DNA of 64,000 bases from Enterobacterales bacterium CwR94 (GTDB lineage: Bacteria > Pseudomonadota > Gammaproteobacteria > Enterobacterales > Enterobacteriaceae), in the NCBI GenBank assembly GCA_002837195.1, contig KZ478060.1:420463-484462 (forward strand), in the 5' to 3' direction. Shown here piece after piece: positions 26,040 to 34,611 of this stretch. Positions within the stretch are counted from its first letter, which is position 1, and each line of letters starts with the position of its first letter. The translations under genes were made by a program, and so were the position numbers. The notes under the pieces are model-generated. The model ran no database searches, had not been told where the DNA came from, and saw only the letters and a list, made by a program, of their open reading frames with translations.

Positions 26040-27553
26040 AGTTGCACCTCCGGATAGGCTTGTTGCAAACGTTGCAGATAGCGCTGATACAAGCTGTCAT
26101 ATTGCGTTTGACGCGCGGTATCAGGCTGCGTGCGGGTAGATTCATCGAGCGACACAAAGCGCTGACACAAGGTGTCCAGCACGGTGTTGGCGTCTTGCTG
26201 CGGGTTGTCGGCGAGCGTCGTGGCCCACATTGCCTGGATCGCACCACCCAATGCGGCAGTCTCTTTTACGCTGAGACATACCACCTGGCAGCCCATCACA
26301 TCGGCCACAATTTGACGCCAGTGTGCGCTGCGGGCACCGCCGCCGGTCAGGCGGATTTCACGCGCATCCAGTCCCTGCTGGCGAAACAGTTCGATACCGT
26401 AGCGCAGGCCGTAGGTGGCACTTTCCACCACCGCCATACACAGGTTGGCGCGCGTGAAGTTATCGCTGTCGAGGTTGTGCAAACTGGCGCGGGCGTGCGG
26501 CAGTTGTGGCACGCGCTCACCGTTGAAGAACGGCAGCATTTCTACGCCGCCCGCACCCGGTGCGGCCTGCCCAAGCAGTTGGTTAAAGCCCGCCACATCT
26601 TCATCCAGCAACGCCTGCACGGACGTGGTGGCAGAAGTGACATTCATGGTGCAAATCAGCGGCAGCCAGCCGTTACTGCTGGAGCAAAAACCGGCAATCA
26701 TTTCTGATTCGGCAATCACGGGGGTATCGGCGCAGGCAAACAGCGTACCGGAAGTGCCGAGGCTCATGGTGACCGTGCCGTTCGCGATGTTGCCGGAACC
26801 AATGGCTGCCATCATGTTATCGCCGCCGCCAGTGGAAACACGGGTGGCGGTTGATAAGCCCAGCAATGCTGCGGCTTCAGCGCGTACCGTACCAATGCAG
26901 CTTTCGGCGCTTTTCAGCGGGGGCAGGGCATTCCACAGGCGACCGCTGTCGTCGATCAGGTTTACAACGTGGCGATCCCACTCGCGGGTACGCACATTCA
27001 GTAAACCGGTACCCGATGCATCACCGTATTCGGCAACGCGTTCGCCAGTTAGCCAGAAATTCAGGTAATCATGAGGCAATAACACGGTATGCAAACGTGA
27101 CCAGCTTTCAGGATGCTGCTGTTTGAACCACAGGATTTTGGAGGCGGTATAGCCGGTCGCCACCATTAATCCCAGTTGTTCCAGCGAGCCCTGCACGCCG
27201 CCCAGTTGCTGAAGCAGCGCCTCGTTTTCAGCCGCCGTTTCCGTGTCACACCACAGTTTCACGGTGTGTAAGACCTGACCCTGTTCATCCAGCGGCACAA
27301 AGCCATGCTGCTGGCCAGAAACGCCCAGCGCCTGAATCGCGCTGGCATCGACGCCTGCCTGTGCCACCGCCTGTTGGAACGCGCTGATCAGCGCCTCAAT
27401 CCACCATTGTGCTTCCTGCTCGCGACGGCCATTGGAGTCGCTGATAAGGCGGTGAGTCGCGCTGCCCTCACCGAGGATCACGCCCTGTTCGCTGTCGACA
27501 ATCACCACTTTGGTGCCTTGTGTACCGCAGTCTATGCCAGCAAAGAGCGCCAT
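26036..27553 (-). CDS. xylB: Xylulokinase
   Basis: FGGY-family kinase of 505 residues that phosphorylates D-xylulose with ATP to D-xylulose 5-phosphate, feeding the pentose phosphate pathway. Visible: ALFAGIDCGTQGTKVVIVD (N-terminal ATPase fold), ALGVSGQQHGFVPLD, LPHDYLNFWLTGE, YGDASGTGLLNV (catalytic Asp region) and the C-terminal FGGY-type block EIRLTGGGARSAHWRQIVAD. The ATG at 27553 is the conserved start; a longer frame to 27616 overlaps the upstream gene. The product of the neighbouring dehydrogenase and of the divergent isomerase is its likely substrate. Confidence 0.92.
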   Translation of the reverse strand: MALFAGIDCGTQGTKVVIVDSEQGVILGEGSATHRLISDSNGRREQEAQWWIEALISAFQQAVAQAGVDASAIQALGVSGQQHGFVPLDEQGQVLHTVKLWCDTETAAENEALLQQLGGVQGSLEQLGLMVATGYTASKILWFKQQHPESWSRLHTVLLPHDYLNFWLTGERVAEYGDASGTGLLNVRTREWDRHVVNLIDDSGRLWNALPPLKSAESCIGTVRAEAAALLGLSTATRVSTGGGDNMMAAIGSGNIANGTVTMSLGTSGTLFACADTPVIAESEMIAGFCSSSNGWLPLICTMNVTSATTSVQALLDEDVAGFNQLLGQAAPGAGGVEMLPFFNGERVPQLPHARASLHNLDSDNFTRANLCMAVVESATYGLRYGIELFRQQGLDAREIRLTGGGARSAHWRQIVADVMGCQVVCLSVKETAALGGAIQAMWATTLADNPQQDANTVLDTLCQRFVSLDESTRTQPDTARQTQYDSLYQRYLQRLQQAYPEVQL

Positions 27554-27557
27554 GGTG

Positions 27558-28592
27558 TTACTCCATTTCCAGCATGATTTTGATATCGGACGCGTGGCCT
27601 TCTGCGGCGCGTTCAAACGCAGAGACGCTGTCGGCGAACTTGTAGGTTTGGGTGATCAACGGCTGCACACGCAGTTTGCCGCTGCTCAGTAAACGCAGGG
27701 TGCGCGGATACATATTGGCGTAGCGGAAAATGGTCTTGAAGGTGATCTCTTTGGCCTGCGCCGCCACGATATCCATCGGCGCGGCATCAATCGGCATGCC
27801 AACCAGCACGGCGGTTGCACCGGGTGCAGCGTGTTCAGCCAGGGTGGCAATGGCGGGTTTCGCGCCGCTGCATTCAAAGACGATGTCGGCACCGTTGCCG
27901 CTGGTCAGCGCCGCCACTTTGCCAGCCAGATCGCCAGTTTTAATGTTTACCGCATGCAGACCTTCATAATTGGCGGCAACCGCCAGCTTTTCATCAAACA
28001 GGTCACAGATGATCACATCAGAGCATCCGCCAGCGAGGGCTGCCAGTGCAGTAACCACGCCAATCGGGCCTGCGCCAATCACCAGGGCGATATCACCGGG
28101 TTTGATTTCCGCTTTGGTGGCGGCATGCATGCCGATAGCCAGGGGTTCCACCATGGCACCTTCAGCGAAGCTGACGTTATCGGGTAATTTGAAAGTAAAG
28201 GCACCGGGATGAACCACGGTTTCACGCAGGCAGCCATGCACAGGTGGCGTGGCCCAGAAGCGCACGGCAGGGTCGAGGTTATAGATGCCTGCGCGTGACT
28301 GTGCAGAATTGAGGTCGGGAATGCCGGGCTCCATACACACGCGGTCGCCTGCTTTCACGTGCGTGACATTTTTACCGGTTGCCAGCACTACGCCGGAAGC
28401 CTCGTGTCCGAGCACCATGGGTGCTTTCACCACAAACGGGCCGATTTTGCCATGTTGATAGTAGTGCACATCGCTGCCGCAGATGCCGACAGAATGGATT
28501 TTGATCTGTACATCGTTATCGCCGAGGACTTCATCAAAGTCGCGATCTTCAATGGCAATTTTACCGGCCTCTGCCAACACTAATGCTTTCAT
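27558..28592 (-). CDS. Zinc-dependent polyol dehydrogenase, probably xylitol dehydrogenase
   Basis: 344-residue medium-chain dehydrogenase of the sorbitol/xylitol group, expected to oxidise a pentitol to D-xylulose with NAD. Catalytic zinc ligands: Cys38 ([14 protein letters not shown]) and His63-Glu64 (LGHEASG). Rossmann fold: [19 protein letters not shown]. The stretch [20 protein letters not shown] lacks the cysteines of the structural zinc site, as in yeast xylitol dehydrogenases. First gene of the operon; GAGGGG precedes the ATG at 28592. L-iditol or arabitol are alternative substrates, but linkage to xylulokinase favours xylulose as product. Confidence 0.85.
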   Translation of the reverse strand: MKALVLAEAGKIAIEDRDFDEVLGDNDVQIKIHSVGICGSDVHYYQHGKIGPFVVKAPMVLGHEASGVVLATGKNVTHVKAGDRVCMEPGIPDLNSAQSRAGIYNLDPAVRFWATPPVHGCLRETVVHPGAFTFKLPDNVSFAEGAMVEPLAIGMHAATKAEIKPGDIALVIGAGPIGVVTALAALAGGCSDVIICDLFDEKLAVAANYEGLHAVNIKTGDLAGKVAALTSGNGADIVFECSGAKPAIATLAEHAAPGATAVLVGMPIDAAPMDIVAAQAKEITFKTIFRYANMYPRTLRLLSSGKLRVQPLITQTYKFADSVSAFERAAEGHASDIKIMLEME

Positions 28593-28618
28593 GCGCAACC
28601 CCTCATAAATCATTTTGA

Positions 28619-28632
28619 TGGTATCGATATCA
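28619..28632. promoter_or_regulatory. LacI-type operator, dehydrogenase side
   Basis: TGGTATCGATATCA is a near-perfect palindrome with a central CG, typical of LacI-family operators. Read on the minus strand it is TGATATCGATACCA, differing in one base from the second operator at 28778. It lies 27 bases before the dehydrogenase start, fitting repression of the importer operon. Confidence 0.78.
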
Positions 28633-28734
28633 TTTGTCTGCGGCGATATTGGGGCAACTCGGGATGGAAAACTGTGACGTTGGTTAAATTTCTTTCAAAT
28701 ATGTAAACAGGTGTGAGTAGCTAAGGCGTATTTA

Positions 28735-28750
28735 CGTGACGAAGATCACG
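28735..28750. promoter_or_regulatory. CRP-like binding site in the divergent promoter region
   Basis: CGTGACGAAGATCACG has the symmetric GTGA-N6-TCAC core of CRP sites. It lies between the two LacI-type operators, so catabolite activation of both divergent units is likely. Confidence 0.65.
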
Positions 28751-28777
28751 GATTACTCACTGATAAGCCATGTTTAA

Positions 28778-28791
28778 TGATACCGATACCA
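28778..28791. promoter_or_regulatory. LacI-type operator, isomerase side
   Basis: TGATACCGATACCA is nearly palindromic and matches the operator at 28619 at 13 of 14 positions when both are read in the same sense. It lies 21 bases before the isomerase start codon, where a repressor would block transcription. Confidence 0.78.
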
Positions 28792-28812
28792 TTACATGGC
28801 ACGGAGAGTGAG

Positions 28813-29355
28813 ATGAGTCATTCAGCAGAGCACACGCAGCGTACGCTGGCGTTTTTACAGCAGGCAGGCATGGTGTTAACAGCACAGGAGCAGCAACAGA
28901 TTGAAATCGCCTCTTTTGGTCTACCTGACTATCCGATTTCTGGTTTGCAGTTGCTGACGTATGTGAATTCACCGCGCTATTGCGCGAAAGAGTTGGTGCT
29001 GTTTCCCCGTCAGACTTGCCCTGAACACCTGCACCCGCCGTTTGCCGGGACGCCGGGCAAACAAGAAACCTTCCGCTGTCGCTGGGGAGAAGTGTATCTG
29101 TTTGTTGATGATGACAATTTGACGCCCAATGACGCCAGTGGTTCTGCTGTGTGTCAGGTGCCGGAAGGCAGTGAAGCCTGGTATACCTGCACGCGCTATA
29201 TTTTGCTGCGCCCCGGCGAGCAGTACACTATTGCACCCAATACTCGCCATTGGTTCCAGGCCGGGGAGCAGGGTGCGGTCGTTTCAGAATTCTCATCAGA
29301 AAGTCGCGATGAGCTGGATATTTTTACCGATCCGCGTGTGAATCGTTTGGCTTAA
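28813..29355 (+). CDS. D-lyxose isomerase (cupin fold)
   Basis: 180-residue cupin-type sugar isomerase of the D-lyxose/D-mannose family (YdaE-like), converting D-lyxose to D-xylulose. The metal site is in CPEHLHPPFAGTPGKQETFRC (positions about 75-95, written here as CPEHLHPP and GKQETFRC), with a further His in APNTRHWFQAGEQG. The ATG at 28813 has GGAG 6 bases upstream; an upstream in-frame ATG at 28777 overlaps the operator. It diverges from the importer operon and precedes the LacI repressor. Mannose/fructose activity is a known side activity of this family. Confidence 0.85.
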   Translation: MSHSAEHTQRTLAFLQQAGMVLTAQEQQQIEIASFGLPDYPISGLQLLTYVNSPRYCAKELVLFPRQTCPEHLHPPFAGTPGKQETFRCRWGEVYLFVDDDNLTPNDASGSAVCQVPEGSEAWYTCTRYILLRPGEQYTIAPNTRHWFQAGEQGAVVSEFSSESRDELDIFTDPRVNRLA

Positions 29356-29399
29356 AATCAGCACTCGTATCCTGATGCCAGATCTGTCATGATTCGTTA

Positions 29400-30437
29400 A
29401 TGTTACAAAATGATGCTTTTACTAAGGAGCAGCACTTGGGAGTGGCTCGGGGACGGAAGGCAACGCTTGCCAGCGTCGCAGCGCAAGCGAACGTCAGTAA
29501 AATTACCGCCTCACGCGCGTTTTCACAGCCGGATAAAGTGCATCCGGAAACGCTGCAACGTATCCGTGAGACGGCGGAACAGTTAGGTTATGTGGTAAAT
29601 AGCGCGGCAAGGAGCCTGCGCGCCAAATCCAGCAAGACCATTGGTATTGTGAACCCCGACATGGCGAACCCTTTTTTTGGTGGCTTAACCCGTCTGATGA
29701 CGTTGGAAGCGCAAAAACTGGGGTATGACACGCTGGTGTTTGACTCCTATGAGTCGCAGGAAACGGAAGATCGCATTATCGATAAATTGATTGGCTATAA
29801 CGTGGATGCCATTATTTTGTCGGTGATCTCCAACGATCATCATTACCATCCGGCTTATCTTAACCGGCTGGAAACGTTGAATATTCCGGTTGTGCTGGTG
29901 GATCGCGAATTGGATGTCCGTCATTGCAGCGGCGTGTACATCGATAATCTGGATTGCGGTTTGCAGGCAGGGCGCTGGTTATTGGAGCAAAACGCGCAAC
30001 GCGTGGTGGTGGTGTCAGGGCCTGAGAATTCCAATGTGGCGCGTGAGAGGGTGACGGGCTTACAGGCTGCTTTACAGGGCAAAGTGGCGTCTCTTGAAGT
30101 ATTGCATGCGGATTTCTTTATGGATGTGGCCTGGCAAGAGACCAGCCGTTGGTTAGCCCACAATGACGTCCCCGACTACTTTATTGGCTGTAACAACCAG
30201 ATTTCGTTGGGTATTGTCAAAGCCTGTATCGAACACCAACTTGCACTGGGTAAGCAGGTATCCTTATTCAGTATTGATGAGGTATCCCATGCGGGGATTT
30301 ACGGTTTTCACTTCCCCTGTGTGTCGCACGATTTACAGGAAATTGCCTGGCAGGCTTTAAATCTGGCAATACGTCGTGTGGTGGATCCCGAAATCAAACC
30401 TGGAAAGGTGATCGTGCGCGGAAAAGTGGTGCCTTAA
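29400..30437 (+). CDS. LacI family transcriptional repressor of the pentitol/lyxose genes
   Basis: 345-residue LacI/GalR regulator. The helix-turn-helix is at about 21-42 (TLASVAAQANVSKITASRAF), followed by the hinge VNSAARSLRAKSSKTIGIV and a sugar-binding domain (NPDMANPFFGGLTRLMTLE, DAIILSVISND, SIDEVSHAGIYGFHFPCVSH). It lies 44 bases after the isomerase in the same direction, so it is probably co-transcribed and autoregulated by the operators at 28619 and 28778. The inducer may be xylitol, lyxose or xylulose. Confidence 0.92.
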   Translation: MLQNDAFTKEQHLGVARGRKATLASVAAQANVSKITASRAFSQPDKVHPETLQRIRETAEQLGYVVNSAARSLRAKSSKTIGIVNPDMANPFFGGLTRLMTLEAQKLGYDTLVFDSYESQETEDRIIDKLIGYNVDAIILSVISNDHHYHPAYLNRLETLNIPVVLVDRELDVRHCSGVYIDNLDCGLQAGRWLLEQNAQRVVVVSGPENSNVARERVTGLQAALQGKVASLEVLHADFFMDVAWQETSRWLAHNDVPDYFIGCNNQISLGIVKACIEHQLALGKQVSLFSIDEVSHAGIYGFHFPCVSHDLQEIAWQALNLAIRRVVDPEIKPGKVIVRGKVVP

Positions 30438-30513
30438 TTTCATCGTGCTTCCTGACTCACCTAAACTGATGGATGGGGTCGGGAATCGCCGATCGAAATC
30501 TGAGGAAAGCGTG

Positions 30514-30960
30514 ATGAAAGTGCAGCCCTATCTGTTTTTTGCCGGTAACTGTGAAGCGGCGATTAACTTCTACCAAACAACGCTGGGGGCCACCCTGCAG
30601 TTTCTGATGCGTTTTGGCGATATGCCTACAGACGAAGCCAATCAGGAGGGGTGTGTATCAGCCAGCGATTTTGCCCCCAATCCGAACCTCATTATGCATG
30701 CCAATTTGTTGATTGGTGAAAGCCAGATCATGTTGAGTGATGATCCCAGCGGATCGCAGCATGCGCATACCGGCTACGCGTTAAGCATTGCGTGTCGGGA
30801 TGTGGTCGAGGGCAAGCGACTGTTTGATGCGTTGCTTGAAGAGGGGCAGGTCAGTATGCCGTGGGGAGAAACCTTCTGGGCATTGGGATTTGGCATGCTG
30901 AAAGATAAGTTTGGCGTGCACTGGATGATCAATGTAGAGCGACCACAAACGGGCGCCTAA
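30514..30960 (+). CDS. VOC-superfamily protein, PhnB/YjdN-like
   Basis: 148-residue protein of the vicinal-oxygen-chelate (glyoxalase/bleomycin resistance) fold. It starts KVQPYLFFAGNCEAAINFYQ and ends MLKDKFGVHWMINVERP, the usual PhnB-like signature; paired beta-alpha-beta-beta-beta units are evident. The ATG at 30514 has GAGGAA upstream, while a longer frame from 30445 lacks a ribosome site. Family members in E. coli (YjdN) have no settled enzymatic function. Stand-alone gene; a GGGCGC/GCGCCC hairpin at 30952-30967 overlaps its stop codon. Confidence 0.82.
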   Translation: MKVQPYLFFAGNCEAAINFYQTTLGATLQFLMRFGDMPTDEANQEGCVSASDFAPNPNLIMHANLLIGESQIMLSDDPSGSQHAHTGYALSIACRDVVEGKRLFDALLEEGQVSMPWGETFWALGFGMLKDKFGVHWMINVERPQTGA

Positions 30961-30977
30961 GCGCCCGCTGGTGGGGC

Positions 30978-32690
30978 TTAGGCGGGGGTAATAATACGAC
31001 TATTATCCACGCATACCCAGGGCGATGTTGGATCGGTACTGGTGGCGTAATAAAGACGCACGCCGTCGCGTTTGTCTTCACCGGTACCTGTACTGCGTTT
31101 CTCCCATGTGGCGACCACCATACCCAGCGTTTTACCTCTGGAGTTCAGGGCTGAGGCCTTTTGTTCAAGCTGCGCAATACCCCAACAGAAGGCGCTGGAA
31201 ATCCCGCTATTGGCATCAACAAACCACTCGATCCCGGTGGGAATATCCGTCAGTGCAGTTTTGCCGCCATAGCGCAGTTGCAGCGTACCGGTGGTACCCA
31301 TATTGTAGTTACCGGTGACGCTAAACTGGTTTCTGATGCCCGCGATATCACCAAAGAAGTCTTTACCGCCCACGCCGCAGTTATTCACCACAAACACATC
31401 GAGGTTAGCGATATCAAAGACTTTGGCGTCGCCTGCGGTGCCATCAATCACTGAGTTAGACAGGGTGATTTTGCCACCGGTGCCCGATTTGCAATACACC
31501 ACGTTGCCGGTACCGTTACTGACCAGCGTGCAGTTAGTCACCTGGATATTGGTGGCACCGTTAGTGGTGGTGGAGATGATGCGGCTAAAACCCTTCGATT
31601 TACAGCTGCTCAGCAGCAGCTCGTTAGGTTCTTCAAGCTGGAAGCCGTAGTTGGCGGCATCGCCCTGGTTTTCCATGGAGACTTCAAGGGTGACGCCATG
31701 TTTATTGGTAAAGTTGCTGGCTTTTGGCATAACAAAGCCACTGCCCACCGAATCCTTGGCCATCAACACATTAGAGCGGATCACGCAGTTGGTGTTGTAG
31801 TTGACGCAAGCAATGGCGCCGCGTTTGGGAGCCCAGTTTCCGCCCTGATTATCATTTTTGGTACGGGTGTATTTCAGGGTATTTTGCGTAATCACGTTGG
31901 TACACATGATCAATGCTTCACACCACCAGGTCGCGCCCCCTAAGGAGACGTTGCCCATCATCACGCCATGGCTGATTCCTTCCATCACAAAGTGACGGCG
32001 GAACGTACCGTAGGCCATGTTATCCACCATCAGTATTTGCTGGGCTTTAAATTCGGGTCGCGTGTCTTCCCCGGATACCGGTGCTTCAGCGTGAAATGCC
32101 AGACGCGCATCTTCCCCGGCTTTGCAGGAAGCGAAATTACCCATGATAACGGAGCCGCTGCCCCACAGGGTGACGGCATCGCCACGGTCTTCCCCGGTTT
32201 TATCACCGTCAGCCGCGCCCAGGCACTCTAAAAAGCGGTTATCGGTCACGCGTGAGCCGTGCGCCCGGTATTGCGAAGTGGCCGTGACGGCATTGAGCTG
32301 ATTGATCATTGTGCAGTTATCTACCACACAATAATCTGCACGCAGATCCACCGTACCCTGGCGTCCCCCTTTATTGGCTTTTAATAATTGTGGGTTGGTA
32401 CTGGTCACATACTGCATGCGGCAATGTTGATGGGCCAGGGCAACCATAACCTTATCCGCCATATTGGCCGTAATAGGGCGTAAATTCCCCCCATACGCAC
32501 CTTCTAATATTTGGGCCTGGAATTTCGTGGCAACAGGTTTTGCGAGGTTAATAATGGTATCAATAACGATATGGGTGTGAATATCTAATAACTCTTGTAA
32601 TGCGGCACTACAATCGGTGGTTAAATCATTTTGTTCAACGCCAATTTTAAATGAAGAAGTGGTAACCGGGAGCGTGCTTGTTATGGCCAT
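30978..32690 (-). CDS. Right-handed beta-helix protein, tailspike-like
   Basis: 570 residues with no signal peptide. The central part (about 60-460) is a chain of short strands with Asn-rich turns (CVVDNCTMINQLNAV, GSRVTDNRFLECLG, NIQVTNCTLVSNGTGNVVYC, FVVNNCGVGG), the appearance of a right-handed parallel beta-helix as in pectate lyases and phage tailspikes. The last 90 residues form a separate domain (GIEWFVDANSGISSAFCWGI). Catalytic residues cannot be assigned. No other phage gene is nearby except a Ner-like regulator, so it is either a prophage remnant or a glycan-active cytoplasmic or exported enzyme. AGAGGAAA precedes the start. Confidence 0.65.
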   Translation of the reverse strand: MAITSTLPVTTSSFKIGVEQNDLTTDCSAALQELLDIHTHIVIDTIINLAKPVATKFQAQILEGAYGGNLRPITANMADKVMVALAHQHCRMQYVTSTNPQLLKANKGGRQGTVDLRADYCVVDNCTMINQLNAVTATSQYRAHGSRVTDNRFLECLGAADGDKTGEDRGDAVTLWGSGSVIMGNFASCKAGEDARLAFHAEAPVSGEDTRPEFKAQQILMVDNMAYGTFRRHFVMEGISHGVMMGNVSLGGATWWCEALIMCTNVITQNTLKYTRTKNDNQGGNWAPKRGAIACVNYNTNCVIRSNVLMAKDSVGSGFVMPKASNFTNKHGVTLEVSMENQGDAANYGFQLEEPNELLLSSCKSKGFSRIISTTTNGATNIQVTNCTLVSNGTGNVVYCKSGTGGKITLSNSVIDGTAGDAKVFDIANLDVFVVNNCGVGGKDFFGDIAGIRNQFSVTGNYNMGTTGTLQLRYGGKTALTDIPTGIEWFVDANSGISSAFCWGIAQLEQKASALNSRGKTLGMVVATWEKRSTGTGEDKRDGVRLYYATSTDPTSPWVCVDNSRIITPA

Positions 32691-33137
32691 GCTTATTTCC
32701 TCTGGTGGAGTGCGTTACCTAATCAGTGTGGGTGGGAAATAAGATGCCGACTAGCTTGTAAACCACGTTGCAGTTACCTTTAAGAAAACGCTCAGAAAGC
32801 CAGGGCCATGCTAAATAATAATAATTGCGATACCTCGTTGTTTAATAATATGACGTTAGTGAGTATGAAGAAGTAATCACAAAAGAAACTATTTAAATTA
32901 CCCCGCAATCAACCGCAGTATATATTGTGTAATAGAAAGTAGCGATATAATGCATCGCTCTTTTATAACCTTTTAAAAATGCACTGTTGGCAAGAGAAAT
33001 TTGTATCAACCGTTTTACAACGAACTGCATTTTAGCGATTTTTGCCCGCATTAACGGCTTAACCCACCGAGTAAGTCGGAGTAGACTCGCTTCGGATATT
33101 TCTGAGAATGACTGACGCTTTCATAAGGAACTGGAAA
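32691..33137. other. AT-rich intergenic region between the beta-helix gene and the Ner-like gene
   Basis: About 450 bases with no open frame of note. It contains the start signal of the beta-helix gene, many A/T runs and presumably the promoters of both divergent genes; no clear operator or repeat is seen. Confidence 0.5.
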
Positions 33138-33368
33138 ATGGAAAAGAAAATCACTTTAAAACACCGCTCAGATTGGCACCGTGCGGATGTTATCGCAGAG
33201 CTGCGCAAGCGAGGGACCACGCTTGCCGCACTCTCTCGTCACTCAGGGTTAGCTTCCTCTACGCTGGCCAACGCACTTTCCCGGCGCTGGCCGAAAGGGG
33301 AGCGCATTATTGCCAGGGCATTGCATTTGATGCCACATGAAATTTGGCCTTCGCGTTATCCTCGTTAA
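33138..33368 (+). CDS. Ner/Nlp (SfsB-like) family DNA-binding protein
   Basis: 76-residue helix-turn-helix protein of the Mu Ner / E. coli Nlp family: DWHRADVIAELRKRGTTLAA then LSRHSGLASSTLANALSR (HTH) and the family tail ARALHLMPHEIWPSRYP. The ATG at 33138 has AAGGAA 8 bases upstream. Chromosomal members (SfsB) modulate maltose metabolism genes in E. coli; phage members are repressors. It stands alone with its own terminator. Confidence 0.88.
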   Translation: MEKKITLKHRSDWHRADVIAELRKRGTTLAALSRHSGLASSTLANALSRRWPKGERIIARALHLMPHEIWPSRYPR

Positions 33369-33371
33369 ATA

Positions 33372-33397
33372 AATGGGCCGATTGTTGGCCCATTTTT
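33372..33397 (+). terminator. Rho-independent terminator after the Ner-like gene
   Basis: AATGGGCC (33372-33379) and GGCCCATT (33387-33394) form the stem, followed by TTTT. Confidence 0.88.
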
Positions 33398-33451
33398 ACG
33401 ACCACTATTAAATTGTGTATAACCTGTAAATCGGTCTACTTTAATTTCACG

Positions 33452-34369
33452 CTAATTTAAACGGTAGCGAGAATCTGGCTGTAATCGTTCAGGTAACGGG
33501 AAATGATCGTCCATCTCTTTTTGCTGAATCTCAATGGCAGTGCAAATAGATTCCAGCGGTAAATCATTCGGCTGAGTACCAAAAGGATCTTCCAGCTCTT
33601 CCGCCAGGGATTCCAGTGCTAAAAAAGTATAAGAGACAAACACAGAAATCAGCGGCGTCATATAATGCAAATCAGCAACCAGCCCAAAGGGGAGCAGGGT
33701 GCAAAAGAGATAAACGGTGCGATGTAAGATTAAACTATAGGCAAAGGGAATGGGGGTGTTCTGAATACGATCGCAGCCGCCTAATACATCCGACAACACA
33801 TTTAAATTGTGGTCGATTCCCTGCCACAGCATATCGCTGATTTTTCCAGCTCGGCGCTGTTCAGACAGCAAATTGCCTAGGCACAATAAAATGCGTCCCG
33901 TGCGCAACGGGCTTTTCAAGATCTGCTCCTGAAACTCCATCGGCAGTAAGCGCTGTAAATCGTTACGGCTATCACTCTGGCGCAATTGATGTTTTAACGA
34001 CCAGGCATAGGCCATCATCAGTTGATTACAGGCGCTGACCACCTGCGGATCATCGGGCAGTGCGCCTTTCAACTGGCGCAGCAGTGAACGTTGCGTTATT
34101 TGCAATGTTCCCCACAAATGGCGTGCTTCGGTAAAACGTGCGTAGCTGGCGTTGTTACGAAACCCGAGGAATATGGCAATCGCAATACCCAGCAGGCTAA
34201 AAGGGGCGGTGGATAAATGGATCCCCAGGTGCTCATACCATTGGAAGCTCCAGACTGCGGCGATGGCCATGGCCAGATTTAATCCCAGCCGAAACAGAAT
34301 TTGCGACAGTACCGCACCATGCCAGACAAACAAACGAACAAACCAATGTTGATGGGGACGAACAATCAT
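33452..34369 (-). CDS. Bestrophin-like chloride channel family protein (YneE)
   Basis: 305-residue inner-membrane protein of the bestrophin/YneE family, which forms pentameric anion-selective channels. N-terminal IVRPHQHWFVRLFVWHGAVL, then hydrophobic segments at about 22-45, 55-72, 210-228 and 232-252. Characteristic family motifs are LGFRNNASYARFTEARHLWG and the C-terminal EELEDPFGTQPNDLPLESIC (channel neck region). GGGGGAAC precedes the start. It is monocistronic. Confidence 0.88.
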   Translation of the reverse strand: MIVRPHQHWFVRLFVWHGAVLSQILFRLGLNLAMAIAAVWSFQWYEHLGIHLSTAPFSLLGIAIAIFLGFRNNASYARFTEARHLWGTLQITQRSLLRQLKGALPDDPQVVSACNQLMMAYAWSLKHQLRQSDSRNDLQRLLPMEFQEQILKSPLRTGRILLCLGNLLSEQRRAGKISDMLWQGIDHNLNVLSDVLGGCDRIQNTPIPFAYSLILHRTVYLFCTLLPFGLVADLHYMTPLISVFVSYTFLALESLAEELEDPFGTQPNDLPLESICTAIEIQQKEMDDHFPLPERLQPDSRYRLN

Positions 34370-34611
34370 CGATGTTCCCCCTTGCCCGCGATAGCGACAA
34401 TCATTTTCACTTCGTAACTCCCTGCAGATGAACCGGCGCGTTGGGCGCTCTTGGTATCAATAACGACAACAAGCATCAGCATACGCCTTTCTGCAACACC
34501 ATTGAAGATGACGCGTACCCGGGCTTAAGCGTAAAGAAGCGCAAAAAAGTGGTCAAAATCACAGAGATGTGCCTGGATAGTAAACAGTGTTTTTCACTTA
34601 ACTGGAGCGAA

